Shown: positions 12,917 to 27,047 of the stretch, piece after piece
Numbering within the stretch: the stretch's first letter is position 1
How the letters are laid out: each line of letters starts with the position of its first letter
Source of the DNA: Epiperipatus broadwayi
Taxonomy: Eukaryota > Onychophora > Udeonychophora > Euonychophora > Peripatidae
Direction: 5' to 3'
Assembly: GCA_028023455.1 (NCBI GenBank)
Contig: JAQFVV010012416.1
Span: forward strand, 729,001-793,000
DNA length: 64,000 nucleotides
Position numbers and translations under genes: made by a program
The notes under the pieces: generated by a model
Told to the model about the DNA's origin: nothing
Databases searched by the model: none
What the model saw: only the letters and a program-made list of their open reading frames with translations

Positions 12917-13128
12917 ACAAGGCAAAACTCTCCATACAGTAGTGCCAACCAGAGTAATCAATGGATGCTAGAAGGCTTGTGCATAAAATCCCTATCTAGT
13001 GCCTACTCATCCAATATCCCCAGACTACAAGCTGATGAGTAGGCACTAGATAGGGATTTTATGCACAAGCCTTCTGGCATCCATTGATTACTCTGGTTGG
13101 CACTACTGTATGGAGAGTTTTGCCTTGT
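12917..13128. repeat. Near-perfect long palindrome (95-bp arms, 22-bp spacer)
   Basis: Arms 12917-13011 and 13034-13128 are reverse complements with a single mismatch (a T/C difference near 12969) over 95 positions, separated by 22 bp. The arm begins ACAAGGCAAAACTC and ends GCCTACTCATC. It could be a young fold-back MITE, an inverted duplication, or a hairpin-RNA locus. Flanking bases give no clear target-site duplication. Confidence 0.92.
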
Positions 13129-14766
13129 CAAATAAAGTCTGCTTAATATAAATAAGATTCAAGCCAATTCTAACTGTGGCAGCAACTAGTCTAATGTACC
13201 TTAAATTACCATAATTTAAAGTTCGGAAAATTAACATCACTTTGAACCATAACCCATCCAGAGGTTTCTCCACGTTCAATCCATCTTCTCCTGATCTCTC
13301 TATATAATATATAATGACTATTATATATAACATCTTATATTTTTGATAAATAATAAGTTAATACAGGGTATTTGAAATGTATTTATTCATATTTTAAGAT
13401 ATAAATTATTATTTATTCTATATTTCTTTTTTTTTAATTTTTTTTACTGGCAGCTAATAAACATTATACAAAAATCTGAGAGATTAAAACCAGAAAATAA
13501 ATTCTCTAGTAGTTTTATTAAGCATTTTCAAAATAAATTACAATAATTACATAATGGGAACCAGTTTCAATTCCAAAATTTAAAATTTTCTTCATCACCA
13601 GCAATTTCAGATTAAAAACACTACTTAGCCTGTACTATAAAAATTGTATTTCTAGTGTCTACTATTGGTTATCTATTTGTCGATTATCTTCTTTTAAAAA
13701 AATGGAAATCATTTAGAATTTAAGAAATGTCTAATAACTTTAATGGGCATTTCCACAGAATTTAAATTGCACTTTTATTTATCAATGAAAACTGACATAT
13801 ATATACACACACACACTTCACATACACATATATAAAACTCTTTGGATTCGTAGAATATATCACAGTATATTACTTGCATACAAATTTTAATTGCCACTTA
13901 TTCTGTTTTTAGTTTTTTTTTCTTTCTGATCTATGTTTACAAAATTGTCAGTTTGATCTGAAATGATTTCAAAATGCCTTCCTCTATTATTATTAACATT
14001 TATAATAAATAATATAAAAATGAACATTTAAACAAAGAAACATATACAATGTATAAAAACTTAAATTCACTACAATCAAGTACTATAGTTGTTTCTTGTT
14101 GCAAGATTTGATCTTCATCAGCCACATCTTAACTGGCATTAAAAAAAAAAAAAAAATTAACATACTTGAGATCAACAAATTTTGTTAGGTTAAAAAAAAA
14201 CCTTGTCAAAAAACTGAGGATATCTAAAGATAAATGATATATATATATTTTACATTAAAAATAATTTTAATAAACTTTCTCAAACTATAATCAAGCATTT
14301 TCGGCACAAACCATTGTTATACAACATGATGACAAATGAAATATAGATGCTTAATTTCCATCTATTAAAAACAAAAACAAAAAAATTTAACAAATAAATC
14401 AATTTTAAAAAGTTTTGTATGTTATTTATTTATTTTTTGGCTTCAAATAGAAAAGCCTAGCTGAACGACTATAATTAGGAAGTGTTCCCAAATAACTACA
14501 CTTCTTTAATCCTACTGGATTTTTTTTTTATCCTCGCTCTTCTTGAAGGTTATACAAAATATATATATACATATATTTCTGTTTTGAAAAGTCTTATCTT
14601 TTTATAAAAGATACTGAAATAAAGTTTTTCACCAAGATTGTCATGGCATTTGAGACTGTCCATTTTATTTTGCAAGATTGGTCCCAATTAGGGTCCAGTA
14701 GTACTCAGTTTCATGCTAATGAATTCTACAGAAACATGTGCATAAAATAGAGCTGGCAGTCATACC

Positions 14767-14810
14767 GAAGTGATATCTGGATGTTCTAGAAGTGATATCT
14801 GGATGTTCTA
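14767..14810 (+). repeat. 22-bp perfect tandem duplication
   Basis: The 22-nt word beginning GAAGTGATATCTGG and ending TTCTA occurs twice in immediate succession (14767-14788 and 14789-14810). It is isolated and probably a replication-slippage event. Confidence 0.9.
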
Positions 14811-17800
14811 GCTTCGCAGATATGTTGCACATTTCACAAAATTCATATTAAAATATCTACAAAAAAAAAAGAAAAAGCACAAAATTAATAAATCTAACAT
14901 AATCATAATTTAAGCAATATATATAAGAATGTATATTTGCAAATGTAAAAAGTTACATGCTGAAAAGTTTCAATAAAATAATAAAAAACTTAATTTATAT
15001 ATATCAATAAATCTTCATTTGATGAAGTTAAGCATAATCAAAATGTAAAACAAATATAATAATTTTTATTTTAAATAAAAAAAAAAAGTGGTGCTGAGGG
15101 GTTAAAAGATGGGCTAAAAGTATAAATCAAAGTGTTACTGACTAAGAATGCAATGATTTAAATTAGTAGATAACAGCTCTTGGACAATTTTATTCTCATT
15201 ATGAATTATTTGTGCCTGCTAGACTTCAACTTTGACTAGGCAAATACCACCAATTGATTATGACATAAAGTCTAATTTTAATAGTATAAAAAAATGTATG
15301 AAGGCAACAAATATATACATAATTTTAAATTATTGTTTAAATAGTTATCTGTAGAATTTCTTCTAGTCTCAACATTAGGTAACATCCATTACTTAAAAAT
15401 GTTTCCTCTTATAGTAATAGTTGCACAATATAAATAAACTTTACATAATAGTTAACTAACTTCAAACAAAACCCAGATCACTTTGATTAACTGGAATGCT
15501 TTTTAATTCTTTAGAGTCAATGTGATTTTAAATATCTTTTACTGTGATATGTTTTCTAAACCTTCACAACATTATTCCAATCAGAATTTGGCTCTTTGTT
15601 ATTTGCAGACTTTACGTGAATATTTTTTTTAGGGGAGAAGGGGGTCAATTAACAGTAAGCACTTAGATAACATGAATCTCATTCATAGTAGATTCCCAAA
15701 CCACTTGATGATATAGAATACGAATATTAAAACACAATGTGTTTCAACTATTTTCAAGTAAAATATGTAAATGTACACACACACATTCAAAATGCTTACT
15801 GGATAAATCATAATAAATGTTACTAGTTGCCTAAGGAAATACAATTCCTGTCTGCTATGATTTTGCTAATCTACCTTTAAAATACTAGCAGACAGATCCT
15901 GGCATTAGCCTAAACATTTAAGGGTGAAAGTTGGCAGAGTGTCATTAAACAGATGACATGTGATTGAAGGAATCACTTGAACAGACTACTGATTCAGAAA
16001 GTAAAAAGCGACATCATAATAATAAAGCAATACTAATACATTTTTTTTCTAAGTTAATACATCTAATATATATATATATCATCAGCTGTTTAGAAAATAC
16101 CATTTCAGCAATATGGCTCATCTAAAAACATAAAAAATTGTAATTACATTCTCATAGTAGTAGTTCTCAACTTACATAAATAATTCAATTCAGTAAATGA
16201 CCTTTTGCTTAACATCAAATTTTTCCTTCCTGCATGTAAATATTAGCCATGGTATATATCTTAAGAATAAAAACTAGTACATCATAAGGTTTCCACATGA
16301 ACTGAGAGCTGTATTAATTTTTTTCAACAATTTTTGCCCTTTATATGCTCAGCTACTGTTACTAAATAAGAACCCAAAATAAATCTTTTCCTTAGTAGAA
16401 GCATTTTCAACATCTAATTACAAACAAGATAAGAAAAAGGACAATAACTTTGAATATGCTTAGAATTGTTTATGTAAGTCTGGATATGTATAAGATGAAA
16501 TTAGATAGAGAACCAGCCGCCTATACTTAAAAAAATGAAGATAAAAAAAAATTGAAATCAACATTACAAAAGCATGCAATTTATGGAATGAAAATATGGT
16601 TACACAAAAATTCTTTTAACTCATGCAACCTTCCTTTCACTTGAAAGTGAACTGCAATTCTGAATCCTAAATAAATCTGCGCAGTCTAGGTGCATACCCT
16701 GGACACTCTTAAAACTTTATCCATCAACTATTAATTTAAGTAATTACATTATTGCAGGTAATGTAGTTAGTGAAATGATCAATGACATGAGAAAGGCTCA
16801 TGACAAATAGACCAGTACAATCAGTCAGCATGGATAAAGGGGAGGGGGTGGGGCTAGAGAGAAAATAAGAACCCGAAAATATTGCAGAATAAAAACTTTT
16901 TAATATTTCTCCATAAAATTTTTAATATGGAATAAATTCTTAAGGCAGGCCAATCTGAGTTGATAATTCTATGTTATCTAAAACTCTATAATATATATTA
17001 TTCACTTTTGTAGTAAAAAAAAAAAAAAAAATGTTTGCGGAAACCAGTATTTTCTATAGTCCAATTTTAATTTGCTAACTTTCACCATATTCATTGTTTC
17101 TATTTTATCTAGTGTTTTCTGGCTTTAAAAAAAGGTAAAAAAAAAAAAATCTTCAACAAATATAGCAAATATGAACAACTTAGGCAAATTATGAAATACT
17201 ATCTAACCAATCAAAATGATTTATACTAATATAGAAGTTTCCAAAATAGATTAGAAGTATATGATTCACAACACTATGCAAAACAGCAAGCTGAGCCCTA
17301 CAATTGGCAAAAGATAAAACCAATTTTTTTTTTAAATGGTCTTTTAATCATGTTTCATTTATCCTAATGTGCACAATTAGGAAATCATAACAAGATCTAC
17401 TACTGAAAAGATTGTCTGAATATGTATTTCTGATGATATAATTATTATGTGATCAATGCTAACAAAAAACATCACATTGCAATTAAAATACTCTTTGCCT
17501 ATTATGAAAATATCTATAAATAATATACATATCATTCTTTCATATTCAGGTAATTCGCCTTTTCCTTATCCTATATGTAATTAGTTTGTTTAAACATTTC
17601 CAGCTCAGCTACAGCAGTTAATAAGATTAACATATGGAATAAATCCTTTACTTAGCTAACATTCTAAACGTTTAAGCAAACTAATTATATATTATTTTTC
17701 GTAAAATCAAACTCTGACCAGAAATGAAATAATAACATGTAAAAAAAAAAAAGACTATTACTCCAATGACAACCCATTTCTTCCTCAAGTACACACAGTA

Positions 17801-18425
17801 GTAAAAAAAAATATATCATAAAAGAAAACTCAATTAAGAAAACTCTGTATTAGCAATTTCTGACTTACAGTTTCTTCTTACTAGTATAACATTGTTCAGG
17901 ATTTATTATTTCCAAATATCTGATAATTAGCAAGGGTAATAACTAATACATATTAAAGTTTTCAGCTTTACAAGTCATGAAATTTTGTAAAGACCCAAAT
18001 AAATAGTTTTATTATTTACTCACAAATAATTTATTATTAAAAGATTTGTTTTGTTGATTAAAATTTGATTAATATTCAAACAATAAATATTTTCCATTAT
18101 ATTTAAACTTGATAACAAATGCATTATGATTTCTAAGTTATAATACATATAGATTGAAATGCAAAATAAATAAAAATGAAAGAAATATTTTTGTCCTCTC
18201 ATTACCCTCAGATTTTGTAAACAAATTGTGTATATAGATTTGTAATAGGAAAATTTTATTTTATATCTCCATGAAATAATCAAATAGCAAATAAATAAGC
18301 ATAATCTTCAAACAAAAGCAAATCAATTCACCTATTTAATTAAAATATGTATTTATTATATATACAAACAAATAATCCTATTTTAAAATTATTTATGTAC
18401 TATTATAATTTATTTAATAATAAGG

Positions 18426-18529
18426 TAATTTCTGATAGCTTATCAAAACTCCATTATTTATCTTTAAATAATAATAATATAATTTCCTGCTAGCTTATCA
18501 AAACTACACTTTATTTTTCAATCTTTAAA
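18426..18529 (+). repeat. Diverged local direct duplication (about 45-50 bp)
   Basis: TAATTTC..TAGCTTATCAAAACT is followed by a similar downstream part ending ATCTTTAAA, at about 18426-18468 and again at 18480-18529. The copies differ by several substitutions and a small insertion. Confidence 0.6.
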
Positions 18530-21089
18530 GTTTATATGCCATTTTATTGAAATTTATTCTTGAAAACAAATACACTGATTAGAAGATTACTTTCAAATCA
18601 AGCAAAGAAATGATATATGCTGAGAATATAATTTAATAGATCAACAAATAAATAAATCTTTTCTGTATTGGAATGGGAGAGAATAGATAGATACCCAGAA
18701 GACTAATATTTATTTCAGGTGTGAAATTTAAAATGTACATTTTATAACATAACATTGTATCACATTAGATTTTAAAACTGATAAATGAATCTATAAAATG
18801 ATATATAGTACAATTAATTTGACTTGAATGTGGGACAGTCAAACTGCTTGATGCAGTCTAAAATATTTTGGATAATTCAAATGCTATGATGATGTGGAAA
18901 CAGCAATAAAAACATTAAAATTCACAAGCTTATTAAATTTTATGAATCTCAGTAGTCTTTTATTATCGCTAAACATAATATCCTCAAATCTCAAACGAAT
19001 TTACTTAACACATTTTTTAGCACTTTAAATACTACTATTCAGTTATGTAATTTGCAAGAATAAGTAAATAATCAAAACAACAACCCCCCCCCCCATTAAA
19101 ATTTATAAATTAATACATTTTACAATATAAGCAGGAATCATATTTTAAAAACAAAACAAAAAATTTATAAACTTAATAAATTTTACAATACTGTAAAAGT
19201 AACTTTTTTTTTTTTTTTTATCTCAGACCACCATAGTGATAATGTTTATTATTTAGCATTTGTTGAAAGTTTCATTTCATTATGTTTTCTAAATATAATA
19301 TTATGTTTTATGAAATTTAACATTTGTAAAGTTGATACATACTCAAAAACAAAAAACAACTAGAGAGAACATAATCCTTGATAACTGAGATTGGTATTAT
19401 GTTTCTGCAGGGCAAAGAAATTGGGGGAAAAAAAATATCTAGAATGTATTTAATTGGAATGAAAGTCGGAATTTCGCTATTCATTTTATTTAAATAAATA
19501 AAGATATGGTAATGGTTAAGGTTTTATTTTTTGACTTAAAATGCACAAGCATGTACACAGTAAACATACCCCCTCAATTTATTATTAATAACTACACTAT
19601 TTTTAAATTTTGTTTATACTATAATTTTAATTTATATATGTATTCTATACATATAAAAAAGTGTCCGTTTTGTATATATGTGTATGTTGAAAAACACTTC
19701 ACTTGCAATTCAATAAACAATATGTATTCTATTGTAATCAAAGTGTACCAATCATCCATTTTTCATCATTATTATTTCATAAAAGTGCCACTAATTTAAA
19801 AATTTTAATCAATTGTTTAATTTTTTGATTAGTAAATCAGAATATAATAAAATGTATTCTTTAAGTAGGTAAGACTAAATCTTAGTATATAAATATATAT
19901 ATGAATTTTTAGATAAATGAATGTTTCTAAAATTAATTATTATTATTTGCGAATCAATGGCAGTTTCATTGTAAAGTAAAAAAAAAACTATAAAAATTAA
20001 TAAATCTTAAAGCATGTTTAATTTTATAATCCAGTAAGATTTACTTTATCAAATAAATGCAGCATTAAAAAAAAAAAGGCAATATTTTTTTGGTGCATTT
20101 GAAAAACACTTAAATCTAACTTAGTATTATTATTTGTTAAGACAAAAAAATGCATTTTTAAAAATTATATTTCTATAAATTATATCATACAAAAATATTT
20201 TAAAGCATTTTCAAATAAAATAAAAGTTTTGAACATTTATTTTTCTTCCTTCTTTCAGGTCATGTAATAAGTATATATAAATTAACTATACATAAGTGAA
20301 GTATATTTTTTTTTATAAGTGGCTTCAATCTTTTAATGAAAAATATATATCAAATGGGTGTTAATAGAACATAACTAGAGCATGACTTTTCATATATACC
20401 TTTTTCATTTTTATAGTTAGTGCTCAAATACTTTTATGACAAAACCAATTACTGTGAAACCTTTACACCTACAGCTAGCTGGATTAGGCGTAAGGTTTTC
20501 TTGGAAAAAAAAAAAAAAATTACAGTGAGTTTGCATTACCACTACATGAGAAAGCTCTTATCAAAATTAATTCCTAATGAAATTGCTTTCTTCTACAAAT
20601 GCAAACTGTACGTGGAGAGATTATGCAGAGATTATGCGTATTAAACTAAGGTAATAATTTAATTATAAATCTCAAGTGAATGACCCAAATACCAGCTTTA
20701 TGAACCACAAAAATCTACTCTCTCTCCAGAATTAATACTGAATAAAAATAGTGTTTAGTATTTTTTTTTTTTTTTTTGAAAGAGGGGTATTTATAATAGA
20801 GTAGAATGATTAAGTAATGTTGGTAGTTAATCATTATTTGCTCAATATCTTATGCAATCACAACTTAAGTTTATATTACAAACCATCAATAATAAAATTA
20901 TTGAGTAGGCAGAATTCATAATACAAAATTTTGTGTACATCTTTTCCAAAGACTTTCTATTTTATATATATAAAAATTTAAACACTAAATTCTGAAATGA
21001 GATTAAATGATATTCTTTATATGTTTCTTCAAATATATTTACAATTGTCATGATATAAGAGCTACATCTGGCTTTCTAGATTGTAGTGA

Positions 21090-22558
21090 TGTGATGAACT
21101 GTGACTTCTTATGCAAAGTCAGGAATCTCTCAGCAACTATGCTCAGAGAAACCTGTTAGCCACTTTACTTTTACTTTCCATTCCCCACCCTAAGTTTTCC
21201 TATACTCTGCTCCATCCCATTTCCACAACCTAATCTTCATCAACTCCATGGCTTCATATCTAAACCCCCCTTATCCTTTTCCCAAACCCTGCATAAAAAC
21301 CAATAAGCCACTTTCGGTATAATCACTTTGATCATAATTATTCTTTCATTAACTTCATTATTTGTACCCTTTCTGTTTTCAAGCATTTACATTGAATTAA
21401 CAGATGTCTAATATTTTCTATGCCTTCCTTACACAACTTGTAGACTAAAGCACCCATATTCTTCCATTTACATGTATATTCCCTTGTTGCTAAAGATCCC
21501 GTTCGAGCCTTAAACAATAAATTACTTTCCTTGCTATTTTCATAAATTAACTCGCACCCAATGTTGTTTACTTCTATATATATTTAACCTCTTTTTACTC
21601 TCCATACTAGTTCTCCATCTCTCCAACTCCCTATTCTTTATTACCACATCTATTCTTCTATCCCATTACTTACCATTATAACACTCATCCTAACACAATC
21701 ATCCCATCTTTTATACAAGTATACTGATATAAATTCTTTATCCAAATCTTCTGCATACCACATTACCTTTCTCACCCATTTTGTTACCTGCCCTTTACTT
21801 GTAACCCAATTAAATACTATTTTGGCTATTCTTTTATTATCCATAAATGGCAATCTACCAAACATTTTCATTTTGCATCTCTCATATAAAAATTTGATTA
21901 TCCCATTTCTCCTTGAATTGCCTCCTTTTTTGTCCACACATCTGCATCTAATGCATGTCTTCCTACTTCCCTTTGTACTTTTTCTAAGTAATCTAATATC
22001 CCTTCACTAACATATAACGCATCATTGCCATATGTTAACCCTGCTACTGCAACTCTCTTCCATACAATTCTAGCTACATCACATTTATTATATGAAAACA
22101 CTGTTAATTTCTTTATCAATCCCTTTCTTTTCTTTGCTTCATTTATCAATTTTTTCTCCCATTCATCTAAGCAATTTTTCTGATTACTTAAAATGATTCC
22201 CAAATAACTATATCTATTCACCAGATTTAACTTTATATCCCCCAATAAAAATTCTTTGTCTTCTCTTTCCCCAGTATTAACCATCATTATATTTGATTTT
22301 TCTTCACTAAATTTAATCCCCATCTCTTTACCCACCCTTGCGCATGTCCTCAGCATAACTTCCATATCTTCTCTTCTTTCTGCACACAAAAAGACATCAT
22401 CTGCAAAAAAAAGACCAGACAAAGTATATACTCCCTTGCCACCTATTAATGGTATCTCTATCCCTCTTCTTAGTCTTTCTATTGCTTTCTCCATTTCACT
22501 CAAATACACCAAAAACAAAATAAGTGACATAGGGCATCCTTGCTTTAGTCCCACCCTA
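21090..22558 (-). pseudogene. LINE family B copy B2: reverse transcriptase core to 3' end
   Basis: On the minus strand the copy begins within the reverse transcriptase at GLKQGCPMS (near 22554). It runs through the catalytic block SGLFFADDVFLC with the Asp pair intact, then NRYSYLGIIL and DEWEKKLINEAKK. A further frame (21937-21650) gives FMDNKRIAKIVFNW and YLYKRWDDC. A degenerate C-terminal zinc knuckle follows near 21400-21475, where the first Cys reads Tyr (VYKLCKEGIENIRHLL). The 3' UTR ends in ATCACATCAC-type repeats near 21090. This is a non-LTR retrotransposon with a C-X2-C-X8-H-X4-C domain after the polymerase. It is 5'-truncated, carries frameshifts and is joined directly to copy B1. 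Confidence 0.85.
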
Positions 22559-23312
22559 TGTGATGTGATGTATTATGGCTTCTTAAACGAAGTCAAGAAT
22601 ATGTCAGCAATTATGCCCAGATAAACCTGTTAGCCACTTTATTTTCCATTCCCCACTCTTTCCCATATCCTGCTCCATCCCATTTCCACAACATAATCTT
22701 TGTCAACTCTATAACTTTTATATCTAAATCCCCCTTATCTTTTCCCAAACTCAACATAAAAACCAATAATTCATTTTCTGTATAATCATTTTTTTCATAT
22801 TTATTCTTCCATAACTTCATTATATGTACCCTTTCTCTTTTCAAACATTTACATTCAATTAACAAATGCCTAATGTTTTCTATTCCTTCCTTACATAATT
22901 TACAAAATAAATCACCCATATTTTTCCATTTACATGTATATTCTCTTGCTGCTAAAGATCCTGTTCAAGCTTTAAACAATAAACTACTTTCCTTACTATT
23001 ATCATATATTAACTCACACCTAATATTCTGTTTATTTCTATATATATTTAAACTCTTTTTACTATTTCTCCATCTCTCTAACTCCCTATTCTTTATTAAT
23101 AAATCTATTCTTTTATCCCATTCCTTACTACTATAACACTCAACAATCCTCTTAACACAATCATCCCATCTTTTGTACAAATATACTGATATAAATTCTT
23201 TATCCAAATCTTTTGCATACCGCATTACTTTTCTCACCCATCTTGTTACCTGCCCTTTACTCATAACCCAATTAAATACTATTTTGCTATTCTTTTATTA
23301 TCCATAAATATG
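22559..23312 (-). pseudogene. LINE family B copy B1: C-terminal region and 3' end
   Basis: On the minus strand this copy starts abruptly at FMDNKRIAK (near 23310) and continues with SKGQVTRWVRKVM, EFISVYLYKRWDDC and ELERWRNSKKSLN. After a frame change it encodes CKLCKEGIENIRHLLIEC, an intact C-X2-C-X8-H-X4-C zinc knuckle, and ends KVANRFIWA followed by a stop. A roughly 50-bp 3' UTR ends CATCACATCACA at about 22561, exactly where copy B2 begins. Sequence differences from B2 in the overlap show the two are separate source copies or have since diverged. It is a dead fragment with no polymerase domain. Confidence 0.85.
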
Positions 23313-26300
23313 CGTATTAAGAAATAAAAATATTCAAATTAATCTACTGCTGGATTCCTGTAATCATTTATTATTTAGTCATGTAAATATTTTCTTAATG
23401 AAAAATAAAATTATATTTTATAACTAAGTAATATTTACTGAGGCTGTAACCTCGAGCATATGTGTGTAAAATGTGCTAGTAGGGACCTCTACAGGTATTT
23501 AACTACAAGCTTACCCTATGGAAGAACAAAGTTTACAATAAAAATAACTAGAGTCTTTAATAAAACTTTTACTCTATCTTCAATATCAATATTAGCAACT
23601 ATTTAATTTATTATAAATTCTGTTTTTAACTATAATCTCTAATTTTTGCTTACCAACTATCAGATGACTAGCTGGATAAACTATGGACCATCTCTAAATA
23701 TAAACTTTTAGCCTATATTTGGCAGTTGAAGACCTATGAATAATGGCCAATTTAAGCAATAAATCATTTGATCATTACTAATTTCTTTTAATGAAAAGAT
23801 ATAATTTGAGTTACAGATATATAGTCACCTAAGCTCATGGTGCAATTTATTATATAACTTATCCATTTCATATTGCTGTTGCTAGCTTTAAGTTATGAAT
23901 TTCAGACTTATTCATGACAGATTTTGTTATCAGAACTGCAATCAGAATAAAATTATTATCTAGATCGAAAATTTGAATTAAAGACAACATATAACTGACA
24001 TTCAGTAGAACAATATCTTGCCATTAGTAAAGTCAAATGCCTACCCTGTGTTGAGTACCTAATTCTAGGACTTATTTGACCACAAGATAAATGCCATATT
24101 CAATGATTAATTATAAATGTGTAGCAATTGTCAGATTAAAAATTGCATGCGCACACACACACACACTATCATTTTTTGCAGATTCGTTTTAACTATTTCT
24201 TCCCACAAAAAAAAAAATTTCAAAGCAATAAAATTGAATAATAATGATAATAAAATAAATAAATGAAAACAAAAATATCCTGAGAACAAACTCTACAGCA
24301 AATATCATGGAAAGGGAGATAAATATTTTGTGGACTTTTTACAATTTTCCCTAAAACATTATTTTTCTTAAAAAAAAAAAAAAAGTAATAAACAAATAAA
24401 AAAATATTTTTAAAAATTATTTTGCATATATAAATATACAAAAACAGGAAAAATAATTTTCATATGAATGATTTTTTTTAAAAAAAAAAAAAAAAATACT
24501 ATACAACAAAATATATATATCAACATTCTTAAAAAATAAAATGTATTTAAAAAAGACAAATCTTACTTTGGCAAACAAGTAAGATGGTCCTATAGACTAA
24601 GTATTAACTCCCCCCTAGCCATATGCATTTTAAATAAAAAAATACAATTTATGAAAAATAAAAATTTTATTCAGATCAACTAAGTTCTGAGTCATTCTTT
24701 TGATTTAAACTCGCCTAACTAAGAAAACTACTTTTAAAAAGTTCCTTTAAATTTTTTTATATAGAAAATGACAATAGTAATAAAAATTCAAATATAATAA
24801 TAACTTAAAAAAAAAAAAAAACAAGTTATTATCATTATTTTGCATTTTTTATCCAAAAAGCAACTCAAGTGAAATATCTTTGAAACTGACACAATTAACA
24901 AAAGAAAGAATATATATAAACTCAAATATAATAAAAAATGAAAATATACAAATAAACAAAGTTTTAAAAAATATTCAAAGAAGTTAAAGAGATAAACAAA
25001 TCAAAAATCAACCCCCCCCCTCTCTTCAATATATATATATATTCAAAAAAAATTATTATTTTTAAAAAAAAAAAAAAACAAAGTAGACATTTTTTTCTGA
25101 TGTTGTAAATTATAACTTGGTCATTTATTATACATGTTCAAAAATATATATAGACGTAATGTGGGAAAATATCTGGTTTAAACATTTATAGTTTTAGCAA
25201 AAGAAAAAAAATTGTAGAGAGTTAAATGTTCTATATGTACCTAAAGTCCATAAGTGTATATTCTGAAGGGCAAAAAAATATTGATAATTTTTCAGAGCAT
25301 GTAAGTTAATAATTATTCAAATACATACTCAAAATAATCAAATTTTTGTATCAGAAGTGACAGGATAAAATGAATGAATAAAGTAAGACGAAATATTTAT
25401 TGAATTGCCGTTAAAATAGGATCAATTTGTTTTTTTAAGTTCTTTTTGAAACTTCAGCTCTGGAAAAAACTCTATAAAGCTGTGTACAAACAGACTTAGC
25501 AATATGTGCATAAATTTTGAAGGCAACTTGTTGTAGTAGTTAGCACAGGTTTATTTGTTGGGTTCTAAATAAATTTAGAATTTTTCTTTCAGAAAGCCAG
25601 CCCAAAGTTAACCCATCCTATAAATTGCTATTCTAGATTTAAGCTATACAGAAGTCAAGAAAAATTCTCTCTACTGTTTTTCTAGAGGGACTTAGAGATT
25701 TTTGTTTTCCAATGACCTTTTTAACCTATACACAATTTCATTTAAAGTCTGAGACTGATGAGAATTAATTGCAAGAGAGTGGAGTAAATGTGTCAAGGAA
25801 GTGCAATGGTTTATCATAAAAAATATTTGTTAAAGAGACAATATGTTGCTTATCAATAGTCAAACCAAGCCTTACAGATGGCTAATCAGATATGGATTCA
25901 TGAAACATTAGTTCATAAATAGTAGTATAACTTTTTGATTGCATGGTGTCAATTATATCATCATCAAGACCTGCAATCTGATACATTCTCCAAACTTAGC
26001 AAAAATCTGCACAGAAATTATAAGATCAATAATACCTATTTAGCACTATTTCTTTTTGAATGATCTTTACAGGTACTCTGTTCATGGAACATCAAAATGC
26101 ATATCAATTTGTTGGAGATGCCAGCCTCAACATGTCACTAAATGCTATTAACAATATACATATCTTACTTGCTCATATCTACTAATTTGCACTACTGTAT
26201 CACTTCTTATAGAGTTAGGCAATTTTTATGCCATGCAATATAATTTTTATGTCCTTACTTGACTATAATGGTAATTAATATATATATATGAACATATAAA

Positions 26301-27047
26301 TACGTCTGTGTGATTGATATATATATATAATCTTTAGATTAAAATTATCAATTTCAAATAATTAAAGTGGGTTATAAAAATATATATATATTGTATTTAT
26401 AATTAAGCTCAATATGTATTTTTCTTTAGGTCTTTCTATATATTAAGGCATATGTAATTAATAATAAAAAAAATACTGCATTCATAAATATAAACAAAAA
26501 ATTAAGTAGAGGTAACTGTTGACAATATTTATTGTAAGAAAATCAAAACGTTAAAAGGTAATTGCCATTTATGACTTTTCTAATAATAGAAAGGAAATCG
26601 CATCATTTCATAATTCTAAAAGTCATCTCATTATTAATCAGCTGACTAATTCCTAACTTCCCAGAAATTAAAGGCTTTCAGAACTCCACCATCTCCACAT
26701 CCTGAGTTTGGGAGCATCCTGTATGTTGACAAGTAATAAACTCATATCTCTGATTACCATAAATAAGCTTGCAGTGATAGTAATACGATTACAGTTTTAT
26801 GATTATAATTCAAAAACATGACTAACAACAACATTTAAAAAAAAAAAAAGATTCTCTTGTATGGAAATTAAAAAAATATAAAGAAATAAAATATTTAAAA
26901 GAACCCATAAATTTTATGCAATAATTTTTTATCTATTTATTTAAAATATATTTTGTAAACAAGCCTTATTATTCCCTATAACTCATATATAAATATTTAA
27001 AAACCAGGCATCCTTCACAAACCTGGAGCTTAATCGTAAACATAGGG
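23313..27047. other. AT-rich non-coding stretch
   Basis: No gene is supportable. There are many poly-A tracts (24370, 24480, 24808, 25065), AT microsatellites near 26280-26395 and a CA run near 24153. A short tRNA A-box-like word (GTAGTAGTTAGCACA) near 25535 lacks a convincing B box. Confidence 0.5.

Larger units (their letters stand above)
13129..21089. other. Long AT-rich non-coding stretch
   Basis: Nearly 8 kb with no supportable gene on either strand. It contains AT microsatellite patches (for example near 14235, 16065 and 19885), CA runs near 13805, homopolymers and the two small local duplications listed separately. Short open frames are rich in F, I, N, K and Y with no recognisable domain. 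Confidence 0.55.

Noticed and set aside
20633-23320. TATGCGTATTAA at 20633-20644 and 23309-23320 as a target-site duplication of the LINE B pair
   Set aside because: The 12-nt match is exact, but the left copy lies about 440 bp beyond the inferred 3' end of B2 and the intervening sequence is not explained, so chance is as likely.
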